A stretch of 64,000 nt of DNA from Gigantopelta aegis (GCF_016097555.1 NC_054708.1:4860293-4924292), one strand, 5' to 3'; shown: positions 1 to 11,942, counted from the first letter of the stretch. Numbers and translations are program-made. The notes: generated from the letters alone by a model not told the origin.

Positions 1-26
1 ATAGAACATTTTTGTTCTTTCTAAAC

Positions 27-177
27 AGGGAACATTTTGTTTTTCAAATCTTGAACAGCGATATTTCTAGTCAAATGAAAATTGTTTAGCAACTACAGTT
101 TAATTTTTTAAAACTGTGTAGCAATCTCTGAAACTTGCAAAGCGACTCATGATGCGATAATAAACAAAATGTTCCCT
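27..177. mobile_element. 151-bp MITE, copy 1
   Basis: Begins AGGGAACATTTTGT and ends ACAAAATGTTCCCT, so terminal inverted repeats of about 14 bp. The second copy at 12504-12654 has the same length and closely similar interior. Non-autonomous, family unassigned, no clear target duplication. Confidence 0.75.
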
Positions 178-306
178 GCCAAAGCACTTGTATTTTTTTT
201 TTTGTGTTAAGACAACCTGGAATTATTTTTAATATATATATATATTAAAAAAAGTTAAAATGGAGGTTGATCAGACCATAAAACTTAGTTAATCATAATA
301 ACACAC

Positions 307-481
307 CAAGTCTGAGTTGTGTGTTTCTTTCAGGTTTGTGTTCTTGTTGTAAATCTCTAACCTTCTGCATCATTGTGTTTGAGAAGAGGAAGGCATAGCT
401 GGCATCATCAAAGCAGGCCAGACTCGGTAAAATAGTCAGCCAGTTTAAGAAACTCAAATTCCCACTTGTAATGAGAATCAG
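307..481 (-). CDS. LMF1: LMF1-like exon 7 (last in window)
   Basis: 175 nt, acceptor TTTTCACAG, proposed donor GTGTGT (phase 1). It encodes LILITSGNLSFLNWLTILPS, LACFDDASYAFLFSNTMMQK, then a charged linker VRDLQQEHKPERNTQLRLG. SGNLSFLNWLT and LACFDD are family hallmarks. The 3' boundary is less certain than the others because the donor is weak and no downstream exon is visible between 1 and 306. Confidence 0.85.
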
Positions 482-502
482 CTGTGAAAAAGAAAGAAGA
501 TA

Positions 503-1363
503 ACATATTAACTCCGGTAATACTTTATCACTGCAGCATTCTGCAGTATTTAACTCTGGTAATACTTTATCACTGCAGCATTCTGAAGTATTTAACTCTG
601 GTAATACTTTATCACTGCAGCATTCTGCAGTATTTAACTCTGGTAATACTTTATCACTGCAGCATTCTGCAGTATTTAACTCCGGTAATACTTTATCACT
701 GCAGCATTCTGCAGTATTTAACTCCGGTAATACTTTATCACTGCAGCATTCTGCAGTATTTAACTCCGGTAACATTTATCACTGCAGCATTCTGCAGTAT
801 TTAACTCCGGTAACACTTTATCACTGCAGCATTCTGCAGTATTTAACTCCGGTATTACTTTATCACTGCAGCATTCTGCAGTATTTAACTCCGGTAACAC
901 TTTAACTCCGGTAATACTTTATCACTGCAGCATTCTGCATTATTTAACTCCGGTAACACTTTATCACTGCAGCATTCTGCAGTATTTAACTCCGGTAACA
1001 CTTTATCACTGCAGCATTCTGCAGTATTTAACTCCGGTAACACTTTATCACTGCAGCATTCTGCAGTATTTAACTCCGGTATTACTTTATCACTGCAGCA
1101 TTCTGCAGTATTTAACTCCGGTATTACTTTATCACTGCAGCATTCTGCAGTATTTAACTCCGGTAATACTTTATCACTGCAGCATTCTGCAGTATTTAAC
1201 TCCGGTAACACTTTATCACTGCAGCATTCTGCAGTATTTAACTCTGTAACACTTTATCACTGCAGCATTCTGCAGTATTTAACTCCGGTAACACTTTATC
1301 ACTGCAGCATTCTGCAGTATTTAACTCCGGTAATACTTTATCACTGCAGCATTCTGCAGTATT
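503..1363. repeat. 42-bp minisatellite, about 20 units
   Basis: Unit of 42 bp containing CTGCAGTATTTAACTCCGGT and ACTTTATCACTGCAG. The unit is 14 codons long without stops in some frames, so it creates false open frames on both strands (LPELNTAECCSDKV repeats). It starts about 20 bp upstream of the LMF1 exon 7 acceptor, inside intron 6. Confidence 0.95.
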
Positions 1364-1975
1364 TAGAACAAATGAAAACAATAATTTTATACAGCTACAT
1401 TTGGGCACATTTTAAACTAAGGTCATTTAGTGTCGTAACAGTTATTTCAACACCTGGTTTAGAAAGAGAGGAAACTTGCAGCCACTACATAGGTTACTCG
1501 CACCAAACCAACAACAAGAGCTACTTTTTTATGCAGGATAGTACATACAAGTGCCACAACCTTTGGTGTACCAATCACTGAGCACTGCTGAGAAACCTGA
1601 GTCTATCCAAGACAATCAGGCAGGTGCTCTACCACTGAGCTACAGACAACCTCACTGAAATGCATGAAGATCAATCAAACCTGTTCCTATTTCCCATTTC
1701 TCCATATGCAATTTTAATAACATGAAAATAAATCAAAACATATATATTTCCAATTTCTCCATAACATCAAAAATAAATCAAGATAGTATATGTTTCCGAT
1801 TTCTCCATATGCGATTTTAATAACATGAAAATAAAAATAAAACCACTGCCTATTTCTGATTTCTTTATATAAAACTTTGATACCATGAAGATAAATCAAA
1901 CCAGTATATACTTCCGAGCTTTCCATATACAACATTAAGAACATGAAGGTAAATCAACACAAAGAAATCATATTG
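1364..1975. repeat. LMF1 intron 6, spacer between arrays
   Basis: 1597-1656 is a minus-strand tRNA-like SINE head (TAGCTCAGTGGTAGAGCA). 1684-1960 holds about five degenerate copies of a ~57-bp unit (ATTTCTCCATATGC .. AACATGAAAATAAATCAA). No gene seen. Confidence 0.6.
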
Positions 1976-4900
1976 TGTTAGGTGGTTTAATTGTTGTCAA
2001 TAGTGTTGTATTGTTTGTGTGTGTATTCAGACAGAGAACCTGTGAACAAGCTGACCTGGTGGTTTCATTGTTGTCAGTAGGGTTGTATTGTTTGTGTGTG
2101 TATTCAGACAGAGAATCTGTGAACAAGCTGACCTGGTGGTTTAATTGTTGTCAATAGGGTTGTATTGTTTGTGTGTGTATTCAGACAGAGAACCTGTGAA
2201 CAAGCTGACCTGGTGGTTTAATTGTTGTCAATAGTGTTGTATTGTTTGTGTGTGTATTCAGACAGAGAACCTGTGAACAAGCTGACCTGGTGGTTTAATT
2301 GTTGTCAGTAGGGTTGTATTGTTTGTGTGTGTATTCGGACAGAGAATCTGTGAACAACCTGGTGGTTTAATTGTTGTCAATAGTGTTGTATTGTTTGTGT
2401 GTGTATTCAGAGAACCTGTGAACAAGCTGACCTGGTGGTTTAATTGTTGTCAATAGGGTTGTATTGTTTGTGTGTGTATTCAGACAGAGAACCTGTGAAC
2501 AACCTGGTGGTTTAATCGTCAGTACAGTTGTATTGTTTGTGTGTGTATTCAGACAGAGAACCTGTGAACAACCTGGTGGTTTAATTGTTCTCAGTAGTGT
2601 TGTATTGTTTGTGTGTGTATTTGGACAGAGAATCTGTGAACAAACTGACCTGGTGATTTAATTGTTGTCAATAGGGTTGTATTGTTTGTGTGTGTATTCA
2701 GACAGAGAACCTGTGAACAAGCTGACCTGGTGGTTTAATTGTTGTCAATAGTGTTGTATTGTTTGTGTGTGTATTCAGACAGAGAATCTGTGAACAAGCT
2801 GACCTGGTGGTTTAATTGTTGTCAATAGTGTTGTATTGTTTGTGTGTGTATTCAGACAGAGAACCTGTGAACAAGCTGACCTGGTGGTTTAATTGTTGTC
2901 AGTAGGGTTGTATTGTTTGTGTGTGTATTCGGACAGAGAATCTGTGAACAACCTGGTGGTTTAATTGTTGTCAATAGTGTTGTATTGTTTGTGTGTGTAT
3001 TCAGAGAACCTGTGAACAAGCTGACCTGGTGGTTTAATTGTTGTCAATAGGGTTGTATTGTTTGTGTGTGTATTCAGACAGAGAACCTGTGAACAACCTG
3101 GTGGTTTAATCGTCAGTACAGTTGTATTGTTTGTGTGTGTATTCAGACAGAGAACCTGTGAACAAACTGGTGGTTTAATTGTTCTCAGTAGTGTTGTTTT
3201 GTTTGTGTGTGTATTCAGACAGAATCTGTGAACAAGCTAACCTGGTGGTTTAATTGTTGTCAATAGGGTTGTATTGTTTGTGTGTGTATTCAGACAGAGA
3301 ATCTGTGAACAAACTGACCTGATGGTTTAATTGTTGTCAATAGTGTTGTATTGTTTGTGTGTGTATTCGGACAGAGAATCTGTGAACAAGCTGACCTGGT
3401 GGTTTAATTGTTGTCAATAGGGTAGTATTGTTTGTGTGTGTATTCAGACAGAATCTGTGAACAAGCTGACCTGGTGGTTTAATTGTTGTCAATAGGGTTG
3501 TATTGTTTGTGTGTGTATTCAGACAGAGAACCTGTGAACAAGCTGACCTGGTGGTTTAATTGTTGTCAATAGTGTTGTATTGTTTGTGTGTGTATTCAGA
3601 CAGAGAACCTGTGAACAAGCTGACCTGGTGGTTTAATTGTTGTCAGTAGGGTTGTATTGTTTGTGTGTGTATTCGGACAGAGAATCTGTGAACAACCTGG
3701 TGGTTTAATTGTTGTCAATAGTGTTGTATTGTTTGTGTGTGTATTCAGAGAACCTGTGAACAAGCTGACCTGGTGGTTTAATTGTTGTCAATAGGTTTGT
3801 ATTGTTTGTGTGTGTGTATTCAGACAGAGAACCTGTGAACAAACTAACCTGGGGGTTTAATTGTTGTCAGTAGGGTCGTATTGTTTGTGTGTGTATTCAG
3901 ACAGATAATCTGTGAATAACCTGGTGGTTTAATTGTTGTCAGTAGTGTTGTATTGTTTGTGTGTGTATTCAGACAGAGAACCTGTGAACAACCTGGTGGT
4001 TTAATCGTCAGTACAGTTGTATTGTTTGTGTGTGTATTCAGACAGAGAACCTGTGAACAACCTGGTGGTTTAATTGTTCTCAGTAGTGTTGTATTGTTTG
4101 TGTGTGTATTTGGACAGAGAATCTGTGAACAAACTGACCTGGTGATTTAATTGTTGTCAATAGGGTTGTATTGTTTGTGTGTGTATTTGGACAGAGAATC
4201 TGTGAACAAACTAACCTGGTGATTTAATTGTTGTCAATAGGGTTGTATTGTTTGTGTGTGTATTCAGACAGAGAACCTGTGAACAAGCTGACCTGGTGGT
4301 TTAATTGTTGTCAATAGGGTTGTATTGTTTGTGTGTGTATTCAGACAGAGAACCTGTGAACAACCTGGTGGTTTAATCGTCAGTACAGTTGTATTGTGTG
4401 TGTGTGTATTCAGACAGAGAACCTGTGAACAAACTGGTGGTTTAATTGTTCTCAGTAGTGTTGTTTTGTTTGTGTGTGTATTCAGACAGAATCTGTGAAC
4501 AAGCTAACCTGGTGGTTTAATTGTTGTCAATAGGGTTGTATTGTTTGTGTGTGTATTCAGACAGAGAATCTGTGAACAAACTGACCTGATGGTTTAATTG
4601 TTGTCAATAGTGTTGTATTGTTTGTGTGTGTATTCGGACAGAGAATCTGTGAACAAGCTGACCTGGTGGTTTAATTGTTGTCAATAGGGTAGTATTGTTT
4701 GTGTGTGTATTCAGACAGAATCTGTGAACAAGCTGACCTGGTGGTTTAATTGTTGTCAATAGGGTTGTATTGTTTGTGTGTGTATTCAGACAGAGAACCT
4801 GTGAACAAGCTGACCTGGTGGTTTAATTGTTGTCAATAGTGTTGTATTGTTTGTGTGTGTATTCAGACAGAGAACCTGTGAACAAGCTGACCTGGTGGTT

Positions 4901-5700
4901 TAATTGTTGTCAGTAGGGTTGTATTGTTTGTGTGTGTATTCGGACAGAGAATCTGTGAACAACCTGGTGGTTTAATTGTTGTCAATAGTGTTGTATTGTT
5001 TGTGTGTGTATTCAGAGAACCTGTGAACAAGCTGACCTGGTGGTTTAATTGTTGTCAATAGGTTTGTATTGTTTGTGTGTGTGTATTCAGACAGAGAACC
5101 TGTGAACAAACTAACCTGGGGGTTTAATTGTTGTCAGTAGGGTCGTATTGTTTGTGTGTGTATTCAGACAGATAATCTGTGAATAACCTGGTGGTTTAAT
5201 TGTTGTCAGTAGTGTTGTATTGTTTGTGTGTGTATTCAGACAGAGAACCTGTGAACAACCTGGTGGTTTAATCGTCAGTACAGTTGTATTGTTTGTGTGT
5301 GTATTCAGACAGAGAACCTGTGAACAACCTGGTGGTTTAATTGTTCTCAGTAGTGTTGTATTGTTTGTGTGTGTATTTGGACAGAGAATCTGTGAACAAA
5401 CTGACCTGGTGATTTAATTGTTGTCAATAGGGTTGTATTGTTTGTGTGTGTATTTGGACAGAGAATCTGTGAACAAACTAACCTGGTGATTTAATTGTTG
5501 TCAATAGGGTTGTATTGTTTGTGTGTGTATTCAGACAGAGAACCTGTGAACAAGCTGACCTGGTGGTTTAATTGTTGTCAATAGGGTTGTATTGTTTGTG
5601 TGTGTATTCAGACAGAGAACCTGTGAACAAACTAACCTGGTGGTTTAATTGTTGTCAATAGGGTTATATTGTTTGTGTGTGTATTCAGACAGAGAACCTA
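1976..5700. repeat. 77-bp minisatellite with higher-order structure, about 50 units
   Basis: Unit of about 77 bp (some 67-73) with TTGTATTGTTTGTGTGTGTA, TTCAGACAGAGAACCTGTGA and ACAAGCTGACCTGGTGGTTT. Variant units recur in blocks. The block at 3953 is repeated at 5220 (1267-bp shift), and a related block is at 2464. It fills the 5' part of LMF1 intron 6 and its unit carries a copy of the exon 6 donor region (minus strand CCAG-GTCAG). Confidence 0.95.
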
Positions 5701-5713
5701 TGAACAACCTGAC

Positions 5714-5881
5714 CTGGAACATGCTCTGGATGACTCCTCCCACAATGCACAGTCTGCGTCCCATGAAGAGGAGGAAAGGTGCAATCAGTTCTACGAAATG
5801 GTTGGTCAGAGTCTCAAACTTGTGGAAAACCTCCGGTTCCTGGTGCATGTAGTAACTCACTGGGTTTGGAACTGGTTGTGT
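5714..5881 (-). CDS. LMF1: LMF1-like exon 6
   Basis: 168 nt, 56 codons, phase 0: TQPVPNPVSYYMHQEPEVFH, KFETLTNHFVELIAPFLLFM, GRRLCIVGGVIQSMFQ. It holds a lumenal stretch and a membrane helix followed by GRR. Acceptor is TTTTCAG. The donor is CCAG|GTCAGG. The 77-bp minisatellite of the downstream intron starts at this donor and each unit repeats a close version of CCAG-GTCAG. Confidence 0.92.
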
Positions 5882-6062
5882 CTGAAAATATATATATATC
5901 AAATTTGATTTACACTTAGGCCTTGCTTAAAAGCATTAAGAAAAGAAACAATTGTGTAAAGGGGATGTCACACAAGCAAACATTGTTTACTGCATGTAGC
6001 TTATGTTGAACAATTAGTTTTTTCTCTGTCGATATTTAGGAGAAACAAAAAACTGGACAGAG

Positions 6063-6425
6063 AACACAAGGCCATAGCTAGCAGAAATTAATGAATGAAT
6101 GAATGACTGGTTAAGGACACCCCAGCACGAAACCATAGCTAGCAGAAATGAATGAATGAATGAATGACTGGTTAACGACACCCCAGCACGAAACCATAGC
6201 TAGCAGAAATGAATGAATGAATGACTGGTTAACGACACCCCAGCACGAAACCATAGCTAGCAGAAATGAATGAATGAATGACTGGTTAACGACACCCCAG
6301 CACGAAACCATAGCTAGCAGAAATGAATGAATGAATGACTGGTTAACGACACCCCAGCACGAAACCATAGCTAGCAGAAATGAATGAATGAATGACTGGT
6401 TAACGACACCCCAGCACGAAACAAT
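6063..6425. repeat. ~57-bp satellite derived from a LINE tail, 6 units
   Basis: Units contain (GAAT)n, GACTGGTTAACGACACCCCA, GCACGAAACCATAGCTAGCA. The segment AACGACACCCCAGCACGAAA next to (GAAT)n is the reverse complement of the LINE 3' tail seen at 42246-42306. It lies in LMF1 intron 5. Confidence 0.85.
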
Positions 6426-7260
6426 CGTAAACAGTGCTTTAGATCTCACTCATTTAACACAACAGTTTTTGTTCTTTTCTGAGCACTACAAGGTATTTTT
6501 AGTGCAGTGATGTTAGTAACAGTTGGTAAATAGATGTACATTTTCAGAAATGCATTTCAAGTTATTTTAATCTAACACAGCTTAACAGTCCATTGATTTA
6601 GAGGTGAAATGTTTTGAGGATAGAATGTTTGTACTTAATTTGAGCTTGCTTATTTTGATCACACCCTTTATCGCCTCAGCCTTGGTGCAATCTAAAGTCC
6701 TCAAGCTAGTCTAATCACACTGCTGGATGGAACGGAAACTAGCCCAAAACACACACTACAGGGGTGATACTTCAACAAAGCACATCTCAGACAGGCTATC
6801 TATGATTCACCTGCATTCTCCTATTCCACTAGTTTAGATTTCTGTCATTTATAATAATATAAGCAAATATTTTATGCATATCATTCATTCTCATCAATGT
6901 TGTATATTTCTGAAAAACAATTGCATCTATTATACAGTGAAGGAAAGGTATACATGGTTAACAACACCTCAACATGTTTTAGGATGGCTATTCAAAATAA
7001 GTAATTATCCAATTGCCTGACACATGAAATCTACTTGAATAAGCAAAATGTACCTCAATTAACGGTTATTTGGCAGAAAAATTAAAATCTCTAAAGCAGT
7101 ACCATAATTTCAAAACATGACCACTAGAATGAAGTAAACAAAGAGCTTACATGGACAAGTGAAGATATTGGTGGACAAGCCGATTTCTAGATGTTCTTTC
7201 CGGTGGACTAGTGAAAAATTCTGCTTACTACCTTCACTGCAATTTAGTGTCTTCACATAT
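6426..7260. other. LMF1 intron 5, no recognised feature
   Basis: AT-rich unique-looking sequence. No exon, RNA gene or repeat recognised. Confidence 0.5.
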
Positions 7261-8579
7261 GGGACATTCTGTGTCAAATCACACAAAAAAGAGAAGAATT
7301 TTTAACCTCACCCCCTCAGATTTGTCTGGAATTTTGTTTCTATGGTGGTTTTGGCTGAAAAAGCTTAATTTTCAAAGATCAGCTCAATCGGACCAGCGGT
7401 TTGAGTCCTACAACCCGCCCATTTTGGCAAAAGTCACCAAAATTTGGTGGGGGTCCCTATATTTGAACGTCCATAAATAAGTAACCACTGGTCTAATCTT
7501 GATGGAAATGGCATCTCTTGAATGGGAATTGCCCAAGGATTCCAAATCTTTTGATGTAAGTTAAAGTCTGATGACCTTTTGACCATCACTTTGACCTTGT
7601 TGCCCTCATGACCTTGAAATAAAAATTGGTCAGAATTATAGTCAAACATGTTTCCTACAAAATATAACAGAACTAGAGGTGTAATATTCCTCTATAGTCC
7701 ACAAAAGTCAATCAAAAACCCTTTTCCAAGCAATTTAACTTCAATTTAGTTAGTACCCTGTGAAGGATAATTCCCACCGACTATGAGTAGACATTGCATG
7801 TTCTTGAAATTTGGCACACACATACTACTGACCATAATGAACAATAATTAATGGAAATTAAAACAGTTGACGGTCTCCAATTTTTGTAGAAGCCATGCCC
7901 ATATTGACGATTTATGTAAAATTTGTCAATATAGCAAATATTGGAATGTTCTAAGTATATACCACAAACCTCAACTATAGATGATATATACCATAATTAC
8001 AAAATGTAAGCCCCTAACTGATCTGTTTCCATGTGTTATAATGAATGCATTCATTCTCTGGAAACCTATAATCCATAGATACTGTTCTATGCTTTAGTAC
8101 ATATAAAGTAACGTTAAGTTAACACCAGGTGTGAACCCCAAACAACCACATGTTCATCAAGTTAAGACAATGGGAAAAGTTCTGGGGTGTTTTTATTTCA
8201 AATTCACAACTTTCTGAGGCTGCTTCCGAAAATGTAAGTGTACATATATTATTCTAAAACACTTCCGATACTTTAGATTGTAACTTATACAATAAATCAA
8301 ACATTGGTGTACTGTAATTAATTAAAACATGTTCAAGTTTGTTTGTGTCCTGTCATAGATAGACTTGATACATGTAGTCTATATAGTAAGCCAAGTGTTT
8401 GGAATCCACCCGCCCAAGTTTCGTGACTTTTGCCAAAATGGGCGAGCTGTAGCACCCAAACCGCTGGTCCGATTGAGCTCATCTTTAAAAATTAAGCATT
8501 TTCAGCCAAAATCTCTCTAGAAAACAAATTTCAACCAAATCAGAGTTAAACCCATTGGGTGATTTGACTCGGAATGACC
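7261..8579. mobile_element. ~1.3-kb element with ~180-bp inverted ends
   Basis: The left arm (7261-7465, TGTGTCAAATCAC .. CGGACCAGCGGTTTGAG .. CCATTTTGGCAAAAGTCAC) recurs as its reverse complement at 8398-8579. The arms are about 80% alike by eye. The interior has no transposase frame that I recognise, so it is probably non-autonomous. Confidence 0.65.
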
Positions 8580-8590
8580 TATTGTAATTT

Positions 8591-8800
8591 TATCACCGCT
8601 TCTACCCAATAGCAGCAAGAACTATTTTATATGCACTTTCACAAACACAGGATAGCATATATCATGGTGTTTGATGTATGAGTCGCAGAGACTCTGTATG
8701 GAACAGAACAAAAACCTGACAAGACCTCTAAGGACAATCGATCCTATTACATATTACACCTCAGATAAGCTCTCTACCTCTACCACTGCACTACACCCTG
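8591..8800 (-). mobile_element. Degenerate tRNA-SINE copy
   Basis: Shares the SINE body (CAGCAAG..TTTTATATGCACTTTC, ACAGGATAGCATAT) but is heavily mutated. It sits just upstream of LMF1 exon 5 on the plus coordinate. Confidence 0.5.
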
Positions 8801-8904
8801 ACCATATATTATCCAGAGTTGTTTATAGCTACAAGCATCAGATAAAAGTTACAAATGGCTAACCTCTCTGAACTTTGAAAGCCGACATATCCTAAGTTAG
8901 TTAC

Positions 8905-8970
8905 CTCATAGTGGTAATTCATGCAAGTCAAATCTCGCCAACATTTGTCTCCCCTTATCTTTATCAGTCC
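8905..8970 (-). CDS. LMF1: LMF1-like exon 5
   Basis: 66 nt, 22 codons, phase 0 on both sides: GLIKIRGDKCWRDLTCMNYH then YE. Acceptor is TGTTACAG and donor is GTAACT. Both cysteines of the conserved CWRDLTCM motif are present. The exon is short but certain because its residues bridge exons 4 and 6 exactly as in LMF proteins. Confidence 0.92.
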
Positions 8971-9078
8971 CTGTAACACAGAAAACATGTTAATATCAAA
9001 TAAATGTAAATTATCTATGTATTCAAAGACATCAGTAGATTAAAAAAAATTAATTAGTTATACACTACTGATGTAATT

Positions 9079-9370
9079 ATAGAGCAATACAGCACATTAA
9101 TTTACTATCATCGGCTATTGGATGTCAAACATTTGGTAATTCTGACATATAGTTTTATACAGGAAACCTGTTACATCTTTCCATTCATAGCAAGGCATCT
9201 TTTATATGCACCATCCCATAAACAGGATAGCACATATCACGACTTTTGATATACGAGTCATGGTGTACTGGCTGGAATGAGAAATAGATCAATGGGCCCA
9301 GTGATGGGTAACGATTCTAGATTGATCGCGTGTCAAGCGAGTGCTTTACCAGTGGGCTACATCCCGCCCC
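9079..9370 (-). mobile_element. tRNA-derived SINE, near full length
   Basis: Reverse-oriented copy. Tail side GGCTATTGGATGTCAAACAT, body CTTTTATATGCACCATCCCA, head GCTTTACCAGTGGGCTACAT then CCCGCCCC. It lies in LMF1 intron 4. Confidence 0.8.
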
Positions 9371-10743
9371 AGGTCCAAAATGGATGCCTCAATGTAGGGC
9401 AATTCTATCACAATACATACACGCTGTTAAGTCAATGATCCCCATTTAAAAAACATACCGCTTTTGTTCTTCATCAAATACAGTTTGAGCTACTACAGAT
9501 ATGAGGATGACCAGAAACACATTGGGTTTGCTAAAAATTGATAAATTAAGCAACACTTACGTAGTATATTATATATGAAAACAGCTGTAGTTGCTAAAAA
9601 TGTTTTACACTGTCTAATGATTAGGGTCAGTGCCATTAAGTATCATGGAACATATTGTATTGCAACTTACCCATGTCATCACACCTTCTGGGTTCACCCT
9701 GTCTATAATCACATTAGCCAATTGCTAATATTTAAAAACAAAATGGCTACAACATTTAGTGTTAGAATACCAAAATTTTCTTTAAATTAGCTTTTTAAAA
9801 ATAATTTTAAAGGAAATCAGTCCATGGGTTTTGAAAATTATAGGCGAGTAGGAAATTGCACACCTCAATATGCTAAGGCGAGTGAAAAATCACTTTCCAA
9901 AATAAACAAAATAGGCAGTGTAGCTCCGATTGGATTTTGACTGGTACGTCTACAAAATTGTCTATTAAACCAGTATTTCCCGACTTGTTCAACAAAGAGA
10001 AATACCAGTTTAACGACTGCATGGAAACCACTGCCATGTTTTTAATTTTTATTGTTTTAATAAAAGGACCTGCCTATCAGCTAAATGAGCTATGAAAACT
10101 GTTGATTTTTGTAAACTGTGGAAATAAATATACCCATCTATTTTACGTGCGCCGTTTGTTGAGTGTGACGTGCGCTGCTTTTCACACTTGTCAGATTGAA
10201 ATTATGTGCGCTATACGAGCGCGATCGCATCTGCACACCTTAAAAAGCAAGGTCTGGGAAATATTCCACATATCTGAAAATTGGCTAAAACAAAATGATT
10301 TCCACTGTGAGCCTTGCACCTTGTGTTCTGTTTCAAAGCAGAATGGCCGTTTTGTTTGAAAGTAGGCAAATATGTTCAGAGAAAAAATTGTCTCCGAAAC
10401 AAAATGTAATTAATTTATAACGCAAGTCAGAACATTTTACTGTAACAATTAGCTGGTGAAAGTGTCACCACACATTATTTTGATACATTCGTATATCAGG
10501 TATGTGACTGAAACATTTCTAAAAAGAGATCAAAATGATACATGCGTGCCGAAGGCACGTAATCGAGTGCAGAATGCAAGGAAAATGAATGAAAGGAAAA
10601 CATTTTTAAAAGCGGAATTCTACCAATCAGTGGAAGAATCACATGCCTGGTATATGTGGCATACATGTACACATGTAAATGCTTCTGCCATTATTCTAGA
10701 CAATTTTTTGTTATGATTCTGCAATGACTACAAAACTATAGAT
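9371..10743. other. LMF1 intron 4, mostly featureless
   Basis: 9842-9892 (TTGCACACCTCAATATGC, AAGGCGAGTGAAAAATC) matches the short repeats at 33378-33485, so it is a dispersed repeat fragment. Nothing else recognised. Confidence 0.5.
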
Positions 10744-10918
10744 GTGACCACAAAAACTACATTTACAGTACCCAACATTATTCTAAAAATATGCCATCGA
10801 TATGATGACAAAAACTACACTTACTGCACCTAACATTATTCTAAAAATAAGCCATCGATATGACCACAAAAACTACACTTACTGCACCCAACATTATTCT
10901 AAAAATAAGCCATCGATA
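10744..10918. repeat. 58-59-bp triplication of exon 4 end plus donor
   Basis: Three tandem units (about 10744-10801, 10802-10859, 10860-10918). The rightmost contains the true exon 4 end and GCA|GTAAGT donor. The middle unit keeps an intact GTAAGT and the leftmost reads GTAAAT. Using the middle donor would add intronic sequence containing a stop. Confidence 0.9.
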
Positions 10919-11031
10919 TCCCCAGATGACGACTCGAGATGTTGGAGTGTGTTTTGGAAGAACTGAAACGTTCAACACTGGACAGAGAAAAGTTGCCAAA
11001 AAGCCAGTTTCCAGAAGCTGCGATTCCCATC
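10883..11031 (-). CDS. LMF1: LMF1-like exon 4
   Basis: 149 nt, acceptor AATTCAG, donor GCA|GTAAGT. It encodes GWESQLLETGFLATFLCPVL, then PKHTPTSRVVIWGYRWLIFR and IMLGA, the most conserved core of the LMF family. The 3' end of this exon plus its donor is tandemly duplicated twice more in the downstream intron (10744-10859). Confidence 0.92.
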
Positions 11032-11852
11032 CTGAATTGAAAGCAGAAAGTACAAACACTGACAAGTACTAATTCAATACAAATTGACATAATATCAATG
11101 ACCATGAGGCGTATACACATTATGTAGCAGCAGGAATATTAACTATGGTATTAAGGTACTGGCATCATTTTGTTATTTACATGAACAATATTAAAATTTT
11201 GTAATTTTATACTATTATAATATATTTTAAAATTAAACTAATTCAATTAATTTGCACAAATACCAAGTGTTGTATTATCTTCATTGCTCATGTACAGTTA
11301 GACCTAGTTACACTAAATGTCCTTAAAAGACATTTACACCACCCAACAGATGTTTTATAGAACCAATTAGTGACCACAGTGAGAGCAATAGCAGGTTTTA
11401 TCAACCTTCTTCAGTCGAAAAAACCTGACAATCATATTTCACAAAATGTGGCCAATAACTGTTTTATTACACAATAAAATATGTTTAATAATTGTTTTGT
11501 TACACAATGAAATTGATAAGACTCCTATGGTTTACTTAAATATAAAAAAATATGTGTATGCTTATCATTTCCCACAAAATGGGTTCTGATGAGCTCTATG
11601 TAACGTCATGCTATCCTATGACGTGGGAAGAAAAGGACAGAAATGGAAAAATAAATAGCTCTGAGACATGAACAAATTAAATTAGTGACACTACAACTAG
11701 TAAGAGCATACAAAAATCATATTAATAACAAAATACAAAACCGAATTTGATCATCTCAACATACTAAACAGTTACTAATTATCTCAAAATGCATGTTTAC
11801 AAAATCCAAGTAAGTGTCCTCTAATACTAATACAGTCCATTGATGTACTCAC

Positions 11853-11863
11853 CAAATGAATAC
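11853..11863 (-). CDS. LMF1: LMF1-like exon 3: 11-nt microexon
   Basis: Minus-strand reading: a TTTTTTGCAG acceptor, then GTATTCATTTG, then a GTGAGTAC donor. Exon 2 ends in phase 2 and exon 4 begins GA in phase 1, so exons 2 and 4 cannot be joined directly in frame. Exactly 3n+2 bases are needed. This 11-mer gives W-Y-S-F-G-W, and WYSFGWESQLLETG is the conserved LMF sequence at this place. I found it by looking for the missing residues. The match of sequence, phase and both splice sites makes chance unlikely. Transcript data would confirm it. Confidence 0.85.
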
Positions 11864-11942
11864 CTGCAAAAAATAAGAGAGAAGCATGATAAAGTTCCAC
11901 ACTTACAATCAAACCATTTCATGTAAAACATATCTGAGAACC

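Noticed and set aside
293-1211. Long repetitive reading frames LPELNTAECCSDKV and TLVILYHCSILQY
   Set aside because: They come from a 42-bp tandem array whose unit is a multiple of three, leaving frames open on both strands. Only the first part near 307-481 is a real exon.
503-1363. CRISPR-like regular repeats
   Set aside because: Units are directly adjacent without unique spacers, in an intron of a eukaryotic gene.
1597-1656. tRNA-like sequence with TAGCTCAGTGGTAGAGC
   Set aside because: Box B and acceptor pairing are missing. Taken as a SINE fragment.
2464-5417. Identical 65-residue frames (MFVCVFRQRTCEQ...) at three places
   Set aside because: Artefact of the 77-bp minisatellite's higher-order duplication. 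No start context or homology.
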